Source: an uncultured Oscillospiraceae bacterium (lineage in GTDB: Bacteria > Bacillota > Clostridia > Oscillospirales > Oscillospiraceae). Taken from it: a stretch of 59,289 nucleotides of DNA. The notes beneath the pieces are model-generated. The model was not told the DNA's origin, searched no databases, and worked only from the letters and a program-made list of their open reading frames with translations. A program made the translations under genes and the position numbers. Every line of letters begins with the position of its first letter. The first letter of the stretch is position 1. The stretch spans positions 1-59,289 of the forward strand of contig CAKUEH010000015.1 of NCBI GenBank assembly GCA_934646185.1, in the 5' to 3' direction. Below are positions 51,045 through 58,925 of the stretch, piece after piece.

Positions 51045-51734
51045 TTGTTCAGAGGTAAAAAGTATAAGGACAGCGCGAAACTGATCGACCGCTCCACGCA
51101 GTACGAAGTTCCCGCTGCTATGGATCTTGTTGTTAAGACCGCTTCCGCCAAGTTCGACGAGACTGTCGAAGTCCACATCAAGCTCGGCGTTGACTCCCGT
51201 CATGCTGACCAGCAGGTCCGCGGCGCCATCGTTCTGCCGAACGGCACTGGCAAGACCCGCAAGGTCCTCGTGTTCGCCAAGGACGCCAAGCTCGACGAGG
51301 CCAAGGAGGCCGGCGCCGACTTCGCAGGCGGCATGGAGCTCGTTGAGAAGATCCAGAAGGAAAACTGGTTCGATTTCGACGTCGTCGTCGCGACCCCGGA
51401 TATGATGGGTATCGTCGGCCGTCTCGGTAAGGTCCTCGGTCCGAAGGGCCTCATGCCCTCCCCCAAGGCCGGCACCGTGACCCCCAACGTCACCGCCGCC
51501 GTCAAGGAGATCAAAGCCGGTAAGATCGAGTACCGTCTCGACAAGACCAACATCATCCACTGCCCCATCGGCAAGGCTTCCTTTGGCCCCGAAAAGCTCG
51601 CTGAAAACTTCAACGCGCTCATGGGCGCCGTCATCAAGGCAAAGCCGGCCGCTGCAAAGGGCCAGTATATCAGAAGCTGCACCGTCGCCAGCACCATGGG
51701 CCCCGGCATCAAGGTCGCTACCACCAAGATCTAA
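51045..51734 (+). CDS. rplA: 50S ribosomal protein L1
   Basis: A 229-residue ribosomal protein of the L1 stalk; also a translational repressor of the rplKA mRNA in other bacteria. Typical segments are KGKVRTVLVFAK-like VLVFAKDAK, GRLGKVLGPKGLMPSPKAGTVTP and SMGPGIKV near the end. The start codon is TTG at 51045 with AAGGAGGAAA 8 bp upstream. Confidence 0.97.
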   Translation: MFRGKKYKDSAKLIDRSTQYEVPAAMDLVVKTASAKFDETVEVHIKLGVDSRHADQQVRGAIVLPNGTGKTRKVLVFAKDAKLDEAKEAGADFAGGMELVEKIQKENWFDFDVVVATPDMMGIVGRLGKVLGPKGLMPSPKAGTVTPNVTAAVKEIKAGKIEYRLDKTNIIHCPIGKASFGPEKLAENFNALMGAVIKAKPAAAKGQYIRSCTVASTMGPGIKVATTKI

Positions 51735-51744
51735 AAATTAGTTC

Positions 51745-51772
51745 TTGACATTCGCGCAGATTCTGCTATAAT
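51745..51772 (+). promoter_or_regulatory. Promoter of rplJL
   Basis: TTGACA (51745-51750) and TATAAT (51767-51772), perfect boxes 16 bp apart, 11 bp after the rplA stop codon. Confidence 0.82.
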
Positions 51773-51779
51773 ATACAAG

Positions 51780-51897
51780 CTGCCAAAGACAGCAGGAGAC
51801 ATTTTGTCCGAACAGGGTTCGCCCTTCCTGCCGAGGTTCCGCACAAATGGTAACATTTCTGTGTCCTCACGTCTTTGGCGTGAGGACATTTTATTTT
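51780..51897 (+). promoter_or_regulatory. Ribosomal protein L10 leader with attenuator
   Basis: The L10-leader pattern is clear: GCCAAAGACAGCAGG followed by TTCCTGCCGAGG. L10 (with L12) binds this RNA. Downstream a terminator hairpin GTCCTCACG (51863-51871)/CGTGAGGAC (51879-51887) and a T-rich run (51889-51897) form an attenuator that can stop transcription before rplJ when L10 is in excess. Confidence 0.88.
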
Positions 51898-51911
51898 CAG
51901 AGGTGACATTC

Positions 51912-52442
51912 ATGCCCAACGCAAAGGTACTTGAAAGCAAGAAAACCGTCGTTGATGCTCTGTCTGAAAAAATTCAGAACGCTACTTCTGCTGTTTTTGT
52001 AGACTACAAGGGCATCACCGTCGCGCAGGATACCGAGCTTCGCAATCAGTTCCGTGCTGCGGGAGTCGAGTACGCTGTCGTCAAGAACACCCTGACCCGG
52101 TTCGCTGCCAATAAGGCCGGCTACACCGAGTTCGACGAGGTTCTCAACGGCACCACGTCCATGGCTTCCACCACCGACGATCCCATTGCACCGGCTCGCG
52201 TCGTCTGCGAATTCGCAAAGAAGAACAAGAACGTCGTCAAGATCAAGGGCGGCATGGTTGAAGGCAAGGTTCTGTCTGTGGAAGAGCTCATGTCCTTCGG
52301 CGAGCTGCCTTCCAAGAACGCACTCGTTGCGCAGGTTCTCGGCACGTTCCTCGCCCCCATCTCCTCTCTGGCAGTTGTCCTGAACCAGATCCTGGAGCAG
52401 AAGGGCGGCGCTCCTGCGGAAGAAGCTCCTGCAGAGGCTTAA
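51912..52442 (+). CDS. rplJ: 50S ribosomal protein L10
   Basis: A 176-residue stalk-base protein that binds L12 dimers. The start MPNAKVLESKKTVVDALSEKIQNA and the VVKNTLTRFAA segment are typical; the C-terminus is rich in Glu, Pro and Ala. The ATG at 51912 has GAGGTGA upstream. Regulated by the leader at 51780-51897. Confidence 0.97.
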   Translation: MPNAKVLESKKTVVDALSEKIQNATSAVFVDYKGITVAQDTELRNQFRAAGVEYAVVKNTLTRFAANKAGYTEFDEVLNGTTSMASTTDDPIAPARVVCEFAKKNKNVVKIKGGMVEGKVLSVEELMSFGELPSKNALVAQVLGTFLAPISSLAVVLNQILEQKGGAPAEEAPAEA

Positions 52443-52493
52443 TTCATCAAACATTAAAATTTCGACTGAAACATTTTACTGGAGGTAACTACA

Positions 52494-52868
52494 ATGGCAT
52501 CCGAAAAGATTACTGCTATGATCGAAGAAGTTAAGACCCTCACCGTTCTTGAGCTGGCTGAGCTGGTTCATGCTCTGGAAGAGGAATTCGGCGTTTCCGC
52601 CGCTGCCGCTGCTGTCGCCGCTCCCGCTGCCGGCGCTGCTGCCGCTGAGGAAGAGAAGACTGAGTTCGACGTCGTTCTGAAGGCCGCTGGCGCCAACAAG
52701 ATCGCTGTCATCAAGGTCGTCCGTGCTCTGACCGGCCTGGGCCTGAAGGAAGCCAAGGAACTCGTCGACGGCGCTCCGAAGAACCTCAAGGAAGGCGTCT
52801 CCAAGGACGAGGCCGAGAAGATCGCTGCCGAGCTCAAGGAAGCTGGCGCAGAGGTCGAGGTCAAGTAA
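52494..52868 (+). CDS. rplL: 50S ribosomal protein L7/L12
   Basis: A 124-residue multicopy stalk protein that recruits translation GTPases. N-terminal dimer helix (MIEEVKTLTVLELAELVHALEEEFG), Ala-rich hinge, and the C-terminal domain EKTEFDVVLKAAGANKIAVIKVVRALTGLGLKEAKELVDGAPK. GGAGGTAA precedes the ATG. A terminator follows and rpoB is not adjacent. Confidence 0.98.
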   Translation: MASEKITAMIEEVKTLTVLELAELVHALEEEFGVSAAAAAVAAPAAGAAAAEEEKTEFDVVLKAAGANKIAVIKVVRALTGLGLKEAKELVDGAPKNLKEGVSKDEAEKIAAELKEAGAEVEVK

Positions 52869-52887
52869 GTTTACTTGTCATTTCTGC

Positions 52888-52923
52888 AAAACCCGGACTG
52901 CATGTATGCAGTCCGGGTTTTTT
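52888..52923 (+). terminator. Terminator of rplJL
   Basis: AAACCCGGACTGCAT and ATGCAGTCCGGGTTT form a perfect 15-bp stem around GT, followed by TTT. Confidence 0.9.
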
Positions 52924-52951
52924 CGGCATAGCTGGCCGCATGCGGTATGTG

Positions 52952-54346
52952 CTATTCCTGCACCTTCGTCAGGGTAAGCGTATAGCTGTACTGCGTCCGC
53001 ATATCGTCGGTTCTGGTGTCGGTATAGGTATAATCGACCGCGACGCCGTCCACAACGGTGTGATATTCGGAAAAAATGCTGTCACACAGCTCCACTGTCG
53101 CTGTCTGCAGGGGCTTGTCAAGCAGGATATGCCCCTTTTCCGCTCCGGCAAACGCGAGCAGGGCGTACTGCATCACATCGCCGGACGGGAAGCTCTTCCA
53201 GGTGTCCTCTTCGCCGCCCTCGGCGTGGTAGACGATCCCCGTCAGAACGCCGTTTTCCGTCTGGTATTCAAACTGCGGATAGCGGTCGCTGAACGACACG
53301 GCGACCGTGCCGCCGTCCATGGAAAACTCCGATTCTTCCTTCCAACGGCCGTTTTCATCCAGCTCAACGCCAAAATCGTCAAACTGACGCTGGATCCTGT
53401 TGTAATTTTCCGCAAACTGCGCAATGGTCAGCTCGCCGCGGTGGGCCGGGCCATATGGCAGCAGCACGCGCAGCACGCCGCCGGCGATCAGCAGCACCGC
53501 GAGCGCAGCAGCCGCCGCGAAGCGCCAGCCGGCGTGATCCCGGATGGTCTGCTCGGAGCCGTCTTCCCACGGAAGGTCGTTCCCCTGCTGTTCATCGGTG
53601 TAGCTTACATACAGGCGGTACAGGCGGAAAAACGGCAAATTCAGCCGCAGTCCGTACCAGAACAGGTACGCGGTGCGCTCCCGTCCCTCCGCATAGGTCA
53701 GCCTTCTGCCGTCCGGGCTCGTCACGCGCAGGCCGAAGAGCCATTTGCCCGGCGTCGTGCCGAAGCGTGACAGCAGCAGCGGCTCCAGAAGGAACATCGT
53801 ACCGAGCGTCAGAAGCTCCAGAAACAGCATGCCTCCCCCGCTGCTTTTCAGCATGTTGAAGCCCAGCGCCGGCAGGATCAGCGTCCACAACGTCCGGTAG
53901 ATCTGGCTGTCGAGCAGACGCGCGAAGAGGCGCTGCCACGGGAAATGCTCCTTTGGGAGCGTATCGCGCTCAAGCACGCGCGAAGACTGCATTTCATCGA
54001 GATAGGGCCTTGCGTCGAGCGTCTGGAACTGCGCGTGCGCCTGCCGAAGCCGCCCGGCAATCTCCCCTGCCCGGTCAAGCTCCGCCTTTTCCTTCTGTAT
54101 GGCCGCGATGCGCGCGGAAAGCGCCGTATCCAGATCCGTTTCGCCGCGCACGAGCGCCTTGATCTCCCCGACTGTCAGACCGAGCGCCCGCAGCAGCTTC
54201 ACGCGCAGCAGCGTTTCGGCATCCTCCCGCGAATACTCCCGGTAGCCGTTCTCCGCCCGGACAGGCGCGATCAGGCCCTCGGATTCGTAATACCGGATAT
54301 TTGCCCGCGCAAGCCCGGTCTGCATTTCCATGTCTTTGATGGTCAT
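52952..54346 (-). CDS. MerR-family HTH fused to an RDD membrane domain (first paralogue)
   Basis: A 464-residue fusion. Residues 1-70 are a MerR winged helix (RANIRYYESEGLI 14-26, NGYREYS 33-39), followed by the coiled-coil dimer helix (about 75-115). Hydrophobic segments near 147-165, 172-193, 226-248 and 275-297 surround RFGTTPGKWLFGLRVTS, the RDD-type hallmark. A 165-residue soluble domain ends the protein. With four helices this domain would be inside; with three it would be outside, so topology is open. The start at ATG 54346 has AAGGAG 8 bp upstream; the frame's 79-codon extension is repeat DNA. A DNA-binding regulator tethered to the membrane is likely. Confidence 0.8.
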   Translation of the reverse strand: MTIKDMEMQTGLARANIRYYESEGLIAPVRAENGYREYSREDAETLLRVKLLRALGLTVGEIKALVRGETDLDTALSARIAAIQKEKAELDRAGEIAGRLRQAHAQFQTLDARPYLDEMQSSRVLERDTLPKEHFPWQRLFARLLDSQIYRTLWTLILPALGFNMLKSSGGGMLFLELLTLGTMFLLEPLLLSRFGTTPGKWLFGLRVTSPDGRRLTYAEGRERTAYLFWYGLRLNLPFFRLYRLYVSYTDEQQGNDLPWEDGSEQTIRDHAGWRFAAAAALAVLLIAGGVLRVLLPYGPAHRGELTIAQFAENYNRIQRQFDDFGVELDENGRWKEESEFSMDGGTVAVSFSDRYPQFEYQTENGVLTGIVYHAEGGEEDTWKSFPSGDVMQYALLAFAGAEKGHILLDKPLQTATVELCDSIFSEYHTVVDGVAVDYTYTDTRTDDMRTQYSYTLTLTKVQE

Positions 54347-54427
54347 AGTGTGCTCCTTTTGTTGTCTGTCAATCCGTATGCCGCACTGCTCCGCCCAATG
54401 GTCAGCTGCGAATATCCGCAGCACTCT

Positions 54428-54593
54428 GTAGGGGCCGATGCCCACATCGGCCCGCTGGGCAGCTGCGAATTCGCCGAAGATTACCGTAAAAGCGGTGCAT
54501 TCTGCCGGGCCGATGCGACGCCCGCAGGCTAGTTTCAAGGCGCAACCGCGCATCGCGCGGCTCTTAGCGCCGAAGATGAGCATCGGCCCCTAC
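54428..54593 (+). repeat. Full long-form family A repeat, 166 bp
   Basis: Second full-length copy of the 166-bp element, same orientation and same length as 15108-15273. Differences are mostly in hairpin loops (for example CATCG against CTCTG) or in spacer bases. Confidence 0.88.
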
Positions 54594-54596
54594 AAC

Positions 54597-54628
54597 TTCG
54601 CGCCAGCTCCCCTTAAAGGGGGAGCCTT
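54597..54628. repeat. Short family B repeat
   Basis: CGCGCCAGCTCCCC followed by a CTCCCCTTAAAGGGGGAG hairpin. It lies at the 3' end of the second MerR-RDD gene. Confidence 0.65.
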
Positions 54629-54635
54629 GGGTGCG

Positions 54636-56051
54636 TTACTCATCCAGCTTCCGGATATCGAAGGACAGCTCATAGCTTCCGGTCGTATTTCGTGGGAGCT
54701 CCAGTGAGCCGTCGGAGGCGAGGCCGGTGAAGCCGGTCGTGGTGAAGGAATAGTCTATCTGATAGCCTGCGGCCTGCGTGTGGATTTCCTGCAGCGGCTC
54801 GTCCAGAAGCTGCCGCGCGGCGGCGGCAAGCGCTTCGTCGGCGGAGGCGGAGCTCCGCGCGCCGTCAAAGGCCAGAATGGTCAGATAGAGCTCCCGGAAC
54901 GGCAGGTTATAGACCGGGCCTGTGCAGGTTTCCGCGCCCATTTGCAGGGAAATGCCGATCAGACTGCCGTCCCTTGTCGTGTAGCTGAGATTCGGAATAG
55001 TTTTCGTGTGGTGGACGACCTGAAAGCCGAGCTGCGTTGTGGGCGCCCACGTGCCGTCGTCATACAGCTCCCGGCTCAGAAAGCCCTCCGTGCCGTGAAT
55101 GTAGTCGTAATTATCCGCGAACTGCCGCACGGTCAAATCGCCGGTGTACGTCGGCTGGCAGGTCTTGAGGCCCACAAGCACCGTCGCAGCCAGCAGTGTC
55201 AGCACCGCCGCAGCCCACACCGCCCCGCGCCATGCCTTCCACGGCGCGGCATGCAGCTCGTTGCCGTCCTCCCATTCGAGCGGCTGTTCAGCCTGCTCGG
55301 CCTTCCAGCAGCTGTAGGTGCGAATTATGCTGTAAATCGGGATACAGGCGCCGTATCCGTACCACAGGACGCGCCATGTGCGCCTCCACGCGGCGGCAAG
55401 CGGCAGCGTTTTCCCGTTTTCGTCCGTCACACGCAGGCCCATGAGCCATTTGCCGGGCGTCGTGCCGAACAGGTGCAAAAGCAGCGGCTCGAGCACAAGC
55501 ATTGTCACCATGCCGAGTATGCTCAGCCAGACAGCAGCCAGTCTCCCCTTGGTGTCCGCGCCCGCAGCTTGCAGCACCAGATACCAGGGCAGCGAGCACA
55601 GCAGAAAATCGAAGCTGCGCGCGATATACCGCCGCACCGGAGCGTGGACATACGGCTTCACGTCCTGCCGCAGCGCGGTCTGGGACGCGGCGAGAAGCTC
55701 GCCGAGATAGCCTGCCGCGTCGAGCGTGGAAAACTCCGCGTGCGCCTGCCGCAGTCCCGCGGCAACGCGGCCGGCCGCGTCCAGATTCTCCTGCTCGGCG
55801 TGCAGCTCCTCCAGCCGCGCGTCGAGCGCGGCTTCCAGCGTAAGCGTTCCCGCCGCAAGCGATTTGATCGTATCGATGCGCAGACCGAGCGCCCGCAGCA
55901 GCCTCACGCGCAGCAGCGTTTCAGCATCCTCCTGCGAATATTCCCGGTACCCGTTCTCCGCCCGCTTCGGCGAGATCAGGCCCTCCGACTCGTAATACCG
56001 GATGTTGGCCCGCGGCAGGCCGGACAGTGTTTCGATCTCCTTGATCGTCAT
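54636..56051 (-). CDS. MerR-family HTH fused to an RDD membrane domain (second paralogue)
   Basis: A 471-residue paralogue of the preceding protein. The MerR domain shares RANIRYYESEGLI at 14-26 and EDAETLLRVR; a coiled coil covers about 75-125. LFGTTPGKWLMGLRVTD at 194-210 is the RDD hallmark among four hydrophobic segments (about 145-162, 172-193, 225-245, 275-298). The C-terminal soluble domain (about 300-471) is much more diverged than the HTH. The ATG at 56051 has GGAGGG 6 bp upstream and aligns with the paralogue start. No separate MerR-type target promoter (19-20 bp spacer) was found near either gene. Confidence 0.8.
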   Translation of the reverse strand: MTIKEIETLSGLPRANIRYYESEGLISPKRAENGYREYSQEDAETLLRVRLLRALGLRIDTIKSLAAGTLTLEAALDARLEELHAEQENLDAAGRVAAGLRQAHAEFSTLDAAGYLGELLAASQTALRQDVKPYVHAPVRRYIARSFDFLLCSLPWYLVLQAAGADTKGRLAAVWLSILGMVTMLVLEPLLLHLFGTTPGKWLMGLRVTDENGKTLPLAAAWRRTWRVLWYGYGACIPIYSIIRTYSCWKAEQAEQPLEWEDGNELHAAPWKAWRGAVWAAAVLTLLAATVLVGLKTCQPTYTGDLTVRQFADNYDYIHGTEGFLSRELYDDGTWAPTTQLGFQVVHHTKTIPNLSYTTRDGSLIGISLQMGAETCTGPVYNLPFRELYLTILAFDGARSSASADEALAAAARQLLDEPLQEIHTQAAGYQIDYSFTTTGFTGLASDGSLELPRNTTGSYELSFDIRKLDE

Positions 56052-56097
56052 ATGCATCCCTCCTGCCCTCAGACTACAGTATCAAGCAGGTTTACAG

Positions 56098-57000
56098 TCA
56101 AGCCTTTTTTGATTTTTCTCGCGGTTTCCGCAGAAAAATTCCCGCCGCAGCGAGCAGCATGAGCGCCAGTATCGCCAGCCAGCCGCGATTTTCGTTCTCC
56201 GGCACGTCCTCTTCCTCCGGCTGCGGAAGAGGCTCCGGCTGCACTGCGGCGTAGGTCACGCAGAAGCATGTCCCCTCTTTCTGAATCTCCGCGTCGAGGT
56301 AGCCGGGGACAGGCTGCTCTGCAAGCGCCCAGTAATGCGCCGTCGGCAGACTGCTCCATATGTAGCGCCAGTCCTGTTCGCCGGACAGCTGCACCGGGCG
56401 GCCATAGACTTTCCCGTCGCACATCAGCTGGACAGGCAGCGATCCCGGCCGCTGCTCCGGCGTCTTTTCATCGTCCCAGACAATCTGAACGGAGTAGTCC
56501 GCCTTTTCCGGACTGCGGGTCAGCACCGGCTCTGCCTCACGCTCCGCGGGACAGACGATCAGCAGCGGCGAGGGCGTATAGACCTGCCGGTTCACGCAGA
56601 CGCTCTGCCCGCTCAGCAGATAGAGGCCGGGCTCCAGCGCGTCAAAGACCGCCGTGCCGCTCTCATCTGTCTCCGCAGAAGCATCCGGCAGGCAGGCTTC
56701 ATCCATCAGCGCCACCTTTTCCAGCACACGCGCAAGCGCGGTCCATGCTTCCCCATCGCCGCTCTGCGTTTCCAGTCGCGACTGGTATGCTTTGAAGCGC
56801 GGCTCAAGACTCCACGTCCCGTCATCGGAACAGTCTGCGACCCGGTACGCGTCAAACCGCATCCCGGCAAGCGGCAGCTGATCTTCAAATACGGCCCATA
56901 CCGTCAAAGGCTCTGCCGGTTCCGCTGCCAGAGCGGCCGTCTGAGCTGGAACGCACAGGAACATGGCCAGCCACGCCAGCCGAAGCAGGAAGTGTTTCAT
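56098..57000 (-). CDS. Secreted, C-terminally anchored Cna-B/SpaA-like surface protein
   Basis: A 300-residue exported protein with a signal peptide (1-26, ending ALAA) and a C-terminal membrane helix (WLAILALMLLAAAGIFL) plus basic tail, as in cell-surface proteins, but without an LPxTG sorting motif. The FDAYRVADC segment and the DESGTAVFDALEPGLYLLSG block match prealbumin-like/SpaA pilin domains; VQIVWDDEKTPEQRPGSLPVQLMCDG matches a Cna-B domain. The start at 57000 is set by AAGGAGG 7 bp upstream. It is divergent from the sigK fragment, about 100 bp apart. Confidence 0.78.
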   Translation of the reverse strand: MKHFLLRLAWLAMFLCVPAQTAALAAEPAEPLTVWAVFEDQLPLAGMRFDAYRVADCSDDGTWSLEPRFKAYQSRLETQSGDGEAWTALARVLEKVALMDEACLPDASAETDESGTAVFDALEPGLYLLSGQSVCVNRQVYTPSPLLIVCPAEREAEPVLTRSPEKADYSVQIVWDDEKTPEQRPGSLPVQLMCDGKVYGRPVQLSGEQDWRYIWSSLPTAHYWALAEQPVPGYLDAEIQKEGTCFCVTYAAVQPEPLPQPEEEDVPENENRGWLAILALMLLAAAGIFLRKPREKSKKA

Positions 57001-57052
57001 CGCGCATCCTCCTTTTTCTCCATCATACCATATCCTGAAATATTTGCAAACC

Positions 57053-57083
57053 GGAATCTGGACTTGCCGGTCGGACATAGGCT
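57053..57083 (+). promoter_or_regulatory. Candidate mother-cell (sigma-E-like) promoter of sigK
   Basis: GGAATCT (57053-57059), 16 bp, CATAGGCT (57076-57083), similar to the motif before the recombinase operon. SigK is made under sigma-E in known sporeformers. The predicted start is very close to the ribosome site. Confidence 0.35.
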
Positions 57084-57103
57084 TTCTGTGGAGGTGAAAG
57101 CCC

Positions 57104-57307
57104 ATGCTTTCCGCAGCAGTCTGGCTGATGCTCAGCAGCATGCTCACATCGCTGCGCATCTCCGGCGGCGGCTCATTCCCGAAGCCGCTCACCGCCGAAG
57201 AGGAGCGCATGTACTTAAAACGCAGCGCCGAAGGCGATCTGGAAGCCCGCAACATCCTGATCGAACGAAATCTCCGCCTGGTGGCGCACATCATGAACAA
57301 GGGTTGA
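57104..57307 (+). CDS. sigK: Sporulation sigma factor SigK, N-terminal fragment (interrupted)
   Basis: The first 66-67 codons of pro-sigma-K, the late mother-cell sigma factor. A hydrophobic pro-sequence (about 1-24) precedes GSFPKPLTAEEERMYLKRSAEGD and LIERNLRLVAHIMNK, which matches the start of sigma-K region 2. After the AAG codon at 57299-57301 the reading frame meets GGT TGA and stops; an intact SigK needs about 165 more residues. A recombinase gene begins here on the other strand, so the gene appears split by an excisable element, not merely decayed. GGAGGTGA lies 6 bp before the ATG. The 3' part is outside the window. Confidence 0.88.
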   Translation: MLSAAVWLMLSSMLTSLRISGGGSFPKPLTAEEERMYLKRSAEGDLEARNILIERNLRLVAHIMNKG

Positions 57308-58925
57308 AGCAATCGGATGTTTTTCGGTGCGAAAAAATGACCCGCTTCGGGTCACCGAATTTCAGAAAAATTTCAAGCTCGACACGTTCGCGCGTGCTTC
57401 CCTTTTTCACTACAATATGGTCTAAGATCGTTGTGACAAGTGCTGCATCCACGCCGTTTTCAAAGGACAACTTCTGTTCCAGTGCAGCCCGAACCGCCTG
57501 CATCTGTGCTTCCGTGGCTTTGCTCTTTTCTTCTTCCTGCCTGATCTCGGCAAGCTGCAGTTCCAGCCGCTGCATCTGGTCGTTGAAGCCGTCATTTCGT
57601 TTTTTGAACTCCGCCATATTGATCGCACCGGCAATGCTCATTTCAAGCAGCCGGTCTTTTTTCTGTTCCAGCGATTGCAGTTCTTCTTCGACGCGGACAC
57701 TTTCGCGTCGGAAGTCGCGATCATTCGGCACCGCCTCGATCACCTTCATGACCGCATTGATCACAGCTTCTTTATCCTGTACAAGCCACTCAAAAATCCG
57801 CGCCATGATCTGGTTCAAATCTGTCGTCCAGAGCTGCGGTGAAGAACAGCCTGCGCGGCCGCGGTCGCGGTAAACCCTGCACTGCCAGACCTCCTGGCTG
57901 CCGCTCTGCGTTTTATAGAGCTGCCGGTGATAACCCTTGCCGTGTTCCTCGCAGATGATTTTGCCGCTGTAGGGATAGCGATTGTGGAAGTCTGCACCAC
58001 TGGCGTGCTCCTGCATCTGTTTGCTTCGCGCTTTGTAGAGGGCGTTTGCCCGATCCCAGAGTTCTTCCGAAACAATCGCTGGTACCGACGGATCCGGGTA
58101 CATGACCCATTCGCTCTCGTCGAGAAATACCTTTCGTTTGCTTCGGTAGTCAATGATCTGACTCTTGCTGCCGCAGTACCAGCCCTTGTATTTGGGATTG
58201 CAGAGGATATGGCGAATGGTCAGCACGTTGAAGGCGTTGCCCTGTCTGCTTGTAAAACCCTCGTCGAACAGAATCTGCGAAATGCGGCGGATGCCAAGCT
58301 GCTGGTTTGCATACAGATCAAAGATACGCCGAACCACCTGCGCCTCCGTTTCGTTGACCGTCAGCACACAGCCACTTTTATCGTAGCCCCAGAGCCGGTC
58401 GTTTCCCAGCACATGACCGTTTTTGATCGCCTGCCGGAATCCGAATTTCAGACGTTCCGAGAGCTTCCGCACCTCGTCCTGTGCCACGCCTGCCATCACG
58501 ACCAGACGAAACTCGCTGTCAGGGTCAAGCGTATTGATGTTATCGTTCTGGAACAGAACGCCGACGTCATGCTCCAGAAGCTCCTGCGTGTACTGGATGC
58601 TGTCCAGCGTAGAACGCGAGAAGCGGGATATCTCCTTCGTGATAATAAAATCGAAACGCCCGTCTTTAGCGTCCTGTATCATCCGAAGGAAACTATCCCG
58701 CTTCTTTGTGCTGGTGCCGCTGATGCCCTCGTCGATATAACCCGGTACATAGCTCCAGCTTCGTTTGGACTGAATCAGCTCTGTGTAATACTGTACCTGA
58801 TTTTCCAGACTGTTCAGCTGCTCGTCTCTGTCTGTGGAAACACGCGCGTAAAACGTCACGCGCAGCGGCAGATCGAAGATCGTCCGCCCGTTTCGCATTT
58901 CATTGCGGATTTTTACAATGTTCAT
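57291..58925 (-). CDS. Large serine recombinase (SpoIVCA-type)
   Basis: A 544-residue site-specific recombinase. The catalytic domain (about 20-165) has Y-A-R-V-S30 and the downstream ISRFSRS and GVAQDEVRKLSERLKFGFRQAI segments. The Recombinase domain (about 185-290) follows, then a zinc-ribbon region with an altered ligand set (ICEEHGKGYHRQ), a long coiled coil (about 420-515) and a C-terminal tail. It converges on the truncated sigK and its TGA stop lies within sigK coding DNA (57291-57293), so the junction falls in the recombinase 3' end. AGGAGGT precedes the ATG. Probable role: excision of the element to restore sigK. Confidence 0.9.
   Translation of the reverse strand: MNIVKIRNEMRNGRTIFDLPLRVTFYARVSTDRDEQLNSLENQVQYYTELIQSKRSWSYVPGYIDEGISGTSTKKRDSFLRMIQDAKDGRFDFIITKEISRFSRSTLDSIQYTQELLEHDVGVLFQNDNINTLDPDSEFRLVVMAGVAQDEVRKLSERLKFGFRQAIKNGHVLGNDRLWGYDKSGCVLTVNETEAQVVRRIFDLYANQQLGIRRISQILFDEGFTSRQGNAFNVLTIRHILCNPKYKGWYCGSKSQIIDYRSKRKVFLDESEWVMYPDPSVPAIVSEELWDRANALYKARSKQMQEHASGADFHNRYPYSGKIICEEHGKGYHRQLYKTQSGSQEVWQCRVYRDRGRAGCSSPQLWTTDLNQIMARIFEWLVQDKEAVINAVMKVIEAVPNDRDFRRESVRVEEELQSLEQKKDRLLEMSIAGAINMAEFKKRNDGFNDQMQRLELQLAEIRQEEEKSKATEAQMQAVRAALEQKLSFENGVDAALVTTILDHIVVKKGSTRERVELEIFLKFGDPKRVIFSHRKTSDCFNPCS

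Noticed and set aside
57104..57307. sigK fragment as a simple decayed pseudogene
   Set aside because: The start, ribosome site and all 66 codons are intact, and the break coincides with the recombinase gene; interruption by an element explains this better.
57291..57307. Recombinase and sigK overlap as ordinary convergent genes
   Set aside because: Native SigK continues well past this point, so the stop in sigK must come from foreign DNA at the junction.
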